Shown piece by piece: positions 15,348-17,754 of a stretch of DNA of 17,754 bases. The stretch is from NCBI GenBank assembly GCA_050742455.1, contig JBOGIG010000042.1, positions 1-17,754 of the forward strand, read 5' to 3'. The first letter of the stretch is position 1, and each line of letters begins with the position of its first letter. This DNA comes from JBOGIG01 sp050742455 (lineage in GTDB: Bacteria; Actinomycetota; Acidimicrobiia; Acidimicrobiales; JBOGIG01). The notes under the pieces were generated by a model, which saw only the letters and a program-made list of their open reading frames with translations, ran no database searches and had not been told where the DNA came from. Made by a program: the position numbers and the translations under genes.

Positions 15348-16595
15348 ATGGAACCAACCTCGACAGACTCCGTACCGACCGACTCCGTCCCGACCGACTC
15401 CGTCCCGACGAACGACCTGTCCGCCCGTCGCGACGACGAGGGCTGGTCGGCCTCGACCAAGCTCGGGGACATGGCGGCCGATGCAGGGTTGGCCCGGATT
15501 CACATGCTGGCGTGGCGCGATCTGGACGACCCCGAGGCGGGAGGGTCGGAGATCCATGCAGCCACCATTGCCCGTATCTGGGCCGAAGCGGGTATCGACG
15601 TCACCATGCGCAGCTCCAGGGCCGAGGGCCACGCGGCCGAGGTCATGCGTGACGGGTACCGGGTGATCCGGAAGGCCGGTCGCTATGGGGTTTTCCCCCG
15701 GACCGCGGCGAGCGGGCTGGTGGGACGAACGGGCCGGCGGGACGGCCTGGTCGAGATCTGGAACGGGATGCCCTTCTTCTCCCCGGTGTGGGCCCGCTGT
15801 CTCCGGGTCGTCTTCCTCCATCACGTCCACGCCGAGATGTGGAGGATGGCCCTTCCTCCCCGCCTGGCCCGATTGGGTGAATTGGTGGAGAACACCCTGG
15901 CCCCGCCCTTCTATCGCAACAGCCGCATAGTGACCCTGTCCGAGTCGTCCAGAACCGAGATCGTGGACATGCTGGGTCTGCCCGGGGCCAACATCGATGT
16001 TGTGCCGCCGGGGATCGAGGAGCGTTTCTCGCCCGGTGGGCACCGTTCGTCCAAGCCCCTGGTCCTGGCCGTAGGCCGCTTGGTGCCGGTCAAGCGCTTT
16101 GACGTTCTCATCGATGTGCTGGCCCGCCTGAAGACGAGCCATCCCGACCTCGAGGCGGTCATAGTGGGCGAGGGTTACGAACGCTCGGTTCTGGAGGCCC
16201 GCCTGGCCCATCACGGCGCCGGCGGATGGCTCAAACTGGCCGGCCGCGTGGGTGATGATGACCTGGTCGACCTGTACCGGCAGGCGTGGGTGGTGGCGTC
16301 GGCTTCGGTGCGCGAGGGGTGGGGGATGACCATCACCGAAGCCGGGGCGTGTGCCACACCGTCGGTGGCGACCAACATCGCCGGGCATCGCGATGCCATC
16401 GACGACCAGGTCAGTGGAATCCTGGCGCGGCATGAGGCCGAGCTGGAGGAAGGGCTCGACGCCGTCTTGTCTAACGCCGCGCTCCGTCACCGTCTGGGCC
16501 AGGGGGCCCTTCGCCGCTCGCTTTCGTATACCTGGACGGCTACGGCGATGGGAACGCTCTCAGCTTTGGCTAGCCAGGCGGAACGTCACCGCTAG
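15348..16595 (+). CDS. Glycosyltransferase family 4 (GT-B fold)
   Basis: Cytoplasmic glycosyltransferase, 415 residues from the ATG at 15348. The N-terminal Rossmann domain has the GT4 hallmark WRDLDDPEAGGSEIHA (56-71). The hinge leads to VLAVGRLVPVKRFDVLIDVL, and the donor-binding site is SVREGWGMTITEAGACATPSVA, with the conserved E-x7-E. The retaining transfer from a nucleotide-sugar is known for the family; sugar and acceptor are unknown. The start is unsure: the frame opens at TTG 15318, then ATG 15348, and another ATG at 15471 lies just before the first beta strand. The early part is a DSVPT repeat and looks disordered. The C-terminal residues and the stop at 16593-16595 lie inside the 22-bp tandem repeat shared with coaE. 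Last gene of the glycan block, 52 bases after the acyltransferase gene. Confidence 0.9.
   Translation: MEPTSTDSVPTDSVPTDSVPTNDLSARRDDEGWSASTKLGDMAADAGLARIHMLAWRDLDDPEAGGSEIHAATIARIWAEAGIDVTMRSSRAEGHAAEVMRDGYRVIRKAGRYGVFPRTAASGLVGRTGRRDGLVEIWNGMPFFSPVWARCLRVVFLHHVHAEMWRMALPPRLARLGELVENTLAPPFYRNSRIVTLSESSRTEIVDMLGLPGANIDVVPPGIEERFSPGGHRSSKPLVLAVGRLVPVKRFDVLIDVLARLKTSHPDLEAVIVGEGYERSVLEARLAHHGAGGWLKLAGRVGDDDLVDLYRQAWVVASASVREGWGMTITEAGACATPSVATNIAGHRDAIDDQVSGILARHEAELEEGLDAVLSNAALRHRLGQGALRRSLSYTWTATAMGTLSALASQAERHR
15366..15410 (+). repeat. 15-bp tandem repeat, three copies (DSVPT)
   Basis: Units at 15366-15380, 15381-15395 and 15396-15410 differ by one base each. In frame they encode DSVPT three times at residues 7-21 of the GT4 protein. 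If translation begins at 15471 the array is instead in the leader. Confidence 0.88.
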
Positions 16596-16645
16596 CTAGG
16601 CGGAACGTCACCGCTAGCCAGGCGGAACGTCACCGCTAGCCAGGC
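16569..16645. repeat. 22-bp tandem repeat, 3.5 copies, covering both convergent gene ends
   Basis: Units begin at 16569, 16591 and 16613, with a half unit at 16635-16645. The only difference among the full units is one base in unit two. Each unit starts with GCTAGC or GCTAGCC, whose CTAG reads as a TAG stop on either strand. The stop of the GT4 gene (16593-16595) is in unit two and that of coaE (16614-16616) is in unit three, so the repeat ends both genes and codes for the last residues of each. Confidence 0.93.
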
Positions 16646-17246
16646 TCGTTAGGTACTTCCAAGCTCTCTCGGTCTGCGTACTCAGGTCCTCCAGGGTCCC
16701 GGAATTATCGATGACGACATCGGCCTGGGCCAGCCGGTCCTGTCGGGAAGCCTGGTTGGCCATACGGGCCTTGGCGTCAGCGGGATCCATTCGCCGTTGC
16801 TCGATCAGGCGGCGGAGGGCCACGTCCGGTTCGGCATCGACCACGATTACCGCGGCCAGACCGTAACGGTCCCTGCCGCCCCCCTCGGCCAGGAGCGGGA
16901 TGTCGAGGACCACTACATCGGGGGTTTGCGCATGGGCCGCCAGTCGCTCGGACATGACCTGGCCCACATGGGGATGGGTGAGACGGTTGAGGTTGGAGAG
17001 GGCCTCGCCATCGGAGAAGACCAGGGCTGCCAGCGCCGGGCGGTCCAGGGATCCATCCTCGAGCACAACGCCGGGGCCGAAATGTTCGACCACTCCGGCG
17101 TAGGCCGGTCCGTCGGGCTCGACTACCTCACGGGCGATGGCATCGGCGTCGATCACAACGGCCCCGCGGTCGGCTAGCAGGCGGGCCACAGTGGACTTGC
17201 CCGATCCGATCGCCCCGGTGAGTCCCACGACCAGCACGGCAAACAT
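16614..17246 (-). CDS. coaE: Dephospho-CoA kinase
   Basis: Last step of coenzyme A synthesis: phosphorylates the ribose 3'-OH of dephospho-CoA with ATP. From the ATG at 17246 it has 210 residues, normal for a stand-alone CoaE. The P-loop is GLTGAIGSGKST near residues 8-19, followed by VIDADAIAREVVEPDGPAY, a standard CoaE segment. LNRLTHPHV, VLDIPLLAEGG and the VDAEPDVALRRLIEQR lid region are also present, as is the late NQASRQDRLAQADVVIDNSG motif. A GTG at 17264 would add six residues; neither start has a clear ribosome site. The last ten or so residues (LASGDVPPG) are written by the 22-bp repeat. It has no C-terminal UPF0157 fusion as in mycobacteria. It normally follows rpsA in Actinobacteria but here is distant and inverted. 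Confidence 0.96.
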   Translation of the reverse strand: MFAVLVVGLTGAIGSGKSTVARLLADRGAVVIDADAIAREVVEPDGPAYAGVVEHFGPGVVLEDGSLDRPALAALVFSDGEALSNLNRLTHPHVGQVMSERLAAHAQTPDVVVLDIPLLAEGGGRDRYGLAAVIVVDAEPDVALRRLIEQRRMDPADAKARMANQASRQDRLAQADVVIDNSGTLEDLSTQTERAWKYLTSLASGDVPPG

Positions 17247-17290
17247 CGTGTCACAACCAGGCACCGGGTCTACCGGCTCTCGCCATGGCC

Positions 17291-17355
17291 CGTTGCCTCA
17301 TGTCAAAACCTCCGGGAACGGTGATTCGTTGCCTCACGTAAAACCTCCGGGAACG
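17291..17355. repeat. Two-copy 29/30-bp direct repeat at the IS end
   Basis: Copies at 17291-17320 and 17327-17355 share CGTTGCCTCA and AAAACCTCCGGGAACG. They differ by one substitution and a single-base deletion and are separated by six bases. The second copy ends two bases before the transposase stop codon. Position suggests terminal or subterminal transposase-binding sites. The matching other end of the element lies outside the window and cannot be checked. Confidence 0.85.
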
Positions 17356-17356
17356 A

Positions 17357-17754
17357 TCAGGCGTTGAAGGCCCGGTTCACCCGAGGTTTGACCGGGGCCG
17401 GGGCTTTGGAGATGGCCAGTCTTTCGAGCTGCCTGGTGAGTTCATAGATCTGCCGGAAGAGGTCCCCGGGGCGGATCGTGGCCATGGACTCGGCCATGTG
17501 GTCCCTGGTGCCCTCGGAGAGCCCGGTGCGGGCCATGGCCCGAGCGAATGGGGTCGCTGCCCGGTCGTGCCTCTTGACGACCCTGGCGCCGATGCGCTGC
17601 TTGTCGGTGAGCTTTTGTTGGGTCAGGAGGTAGTTCGTGTAGCGGTGGTCGAGGGCCCAGATCCGGTTCAGCAAGTCGAGTTCGGCGTCGGTGTCGAAGC
17701 GCAGGTAGCCGACGAGCTCTCGGACGTGGGTCCAGTTCTTCTGCTCGACGTGGG
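17357..17754 (-). CDS. Transposase, rve/DDE integrase type, C-terminal fragment
   Basis: Reading on the minus strand from the window edge, the frame is open with HVEQKNWTHVRELVGYLRF, then LNRIWALDHRYTNYLLTQQK and KQRIGARVVKRHDRAATPFARAMA, and ends at 17357. The VEQKNWTHVR-x-LVGY segment is the conserved end of the integrase catalytic core in this transposase group, where the last acidic residue of the DDE triad is expected, and the rest is the usual basic C-terminal tail. About 131 residues are visible; the N-terminal part and most of the catalytic core are outside the window. No frameshift is seen in the part present. Confidence 0.8.
   Translation of the reverse strand, partial: HVEQKNWTHVRELVGYLRFDTDAELDLLNRIWALDHRYTNYLLTQQKLTDKQRIGARVVKRHDRAATPFARAMARTGLSEGTRDHMAESMATIRPGDLFRQIYELTRQLERLAISKAPAPVKPRVNRAFNA

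Larger units (their letters stand above)
17291..17754 (-). mobile_element. Insertion sequence, one end only (runs off the window)
   Basis: Includes the direct repeat and the 3' part of a transposase gene. The likely outer boundary is near 17290, about 45 bases upstream of the coaE ATG, judged from where the repeat starts; no target duplication can be checked. Family is probably IS481/IS3-like from the transposase tail, but this is not certain. Confidence 0.65.

Noticed and set aside
15288..16490. 400-residue minus-strand open frame opposite the GT4 gene
   Set aside because: Antisense shadow caused by high GC; the sense frame has all GT4 motifs.
16569..16645. CRISPR array
   Set aside because: Units are directly adjacent with no unique spacers and no cas genes are nearby; it is a simple tandem repeat.
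17291..17355. Phage or integrative-element attachment site
   Set aside because: The two copies lie six bases apart and next to a transposase end, with no tRNA or tyrosine/serine integrase; IS terminal sites explain them better.

Overview
The window looks like chromosomal DNA from a high-GC actinobacterium. The evidence is a four-domain S1 protein with a long acidic tail, GTG starts, TGATG/ATGA overlaps between genes, probable leaderless starts, and an actinobacterial-style set of GT-C membrane glycosyltransferases. A deep lineage such as Acidimicrobiia is possible, but that is inference; nothing here fixes the genus.

Layout, left to right. (1) 152-1762, + strand: rpsA, ribosomal protein S1. 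(2) 1824-7686, - strand: a complete five-gene ABC importer operon of the peptide/nickel/opine type. In transcription order it runs from a Tat-type lipoprotein binding protein through permease B and permease C to ATPase D and ATPase F. It converges on rpsA over a short spacer holding two hairpins. (3) 7877-16595, + strand: six closely packed genes for envelope glycan work. They are a GT-C (GT39/ArnT-like) enzyme, a PIG-V-like GT-C enzyme, a UDP-galactopyranose-mutase-like flavoprotein, a second GT39-like enzyme, an acyltransferase-3 (OafA-like) enzyme and a GT4 glycosyltransferase. (4) 16614-17246, - strand: coaE, dephospho-CoA kinase, convergent with the GT4 gene. (5) 17291-17754: the end of an insertion sequence, with a direct repeat and the C-terminal part of an rve-type transposase that runs off the window.

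The importer should capture peptides or similar small solutes and bring them in at the cost of ATP. The glycan block has the parts for moving sugars from lipid-linked donors onto extracytoplasmic acceptors, plus sugar-ring remodelling, O-acylation and a cytoplasmic GT-B step. No flippase, polymerase or nucleotide-sugar synthesis gene is in the window, so the product cannot be named.

Two things stand out. First, rpsA and coaE, normally tandem neighbours in Actinobacteria, are about 15 kb apart and in opposite orientation, with an IS at the far edge; a single inversion of the intervening block would bring them back together. Second, the block from about 7.8 to 17.4 kb carries six unrelated short tandem or direct repeats, mostly at gene ends. 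One is a 22-bp repeat that writes the C-termini and stop codons of two convergent genes at once. No clearly new defence or catalytic system was found.
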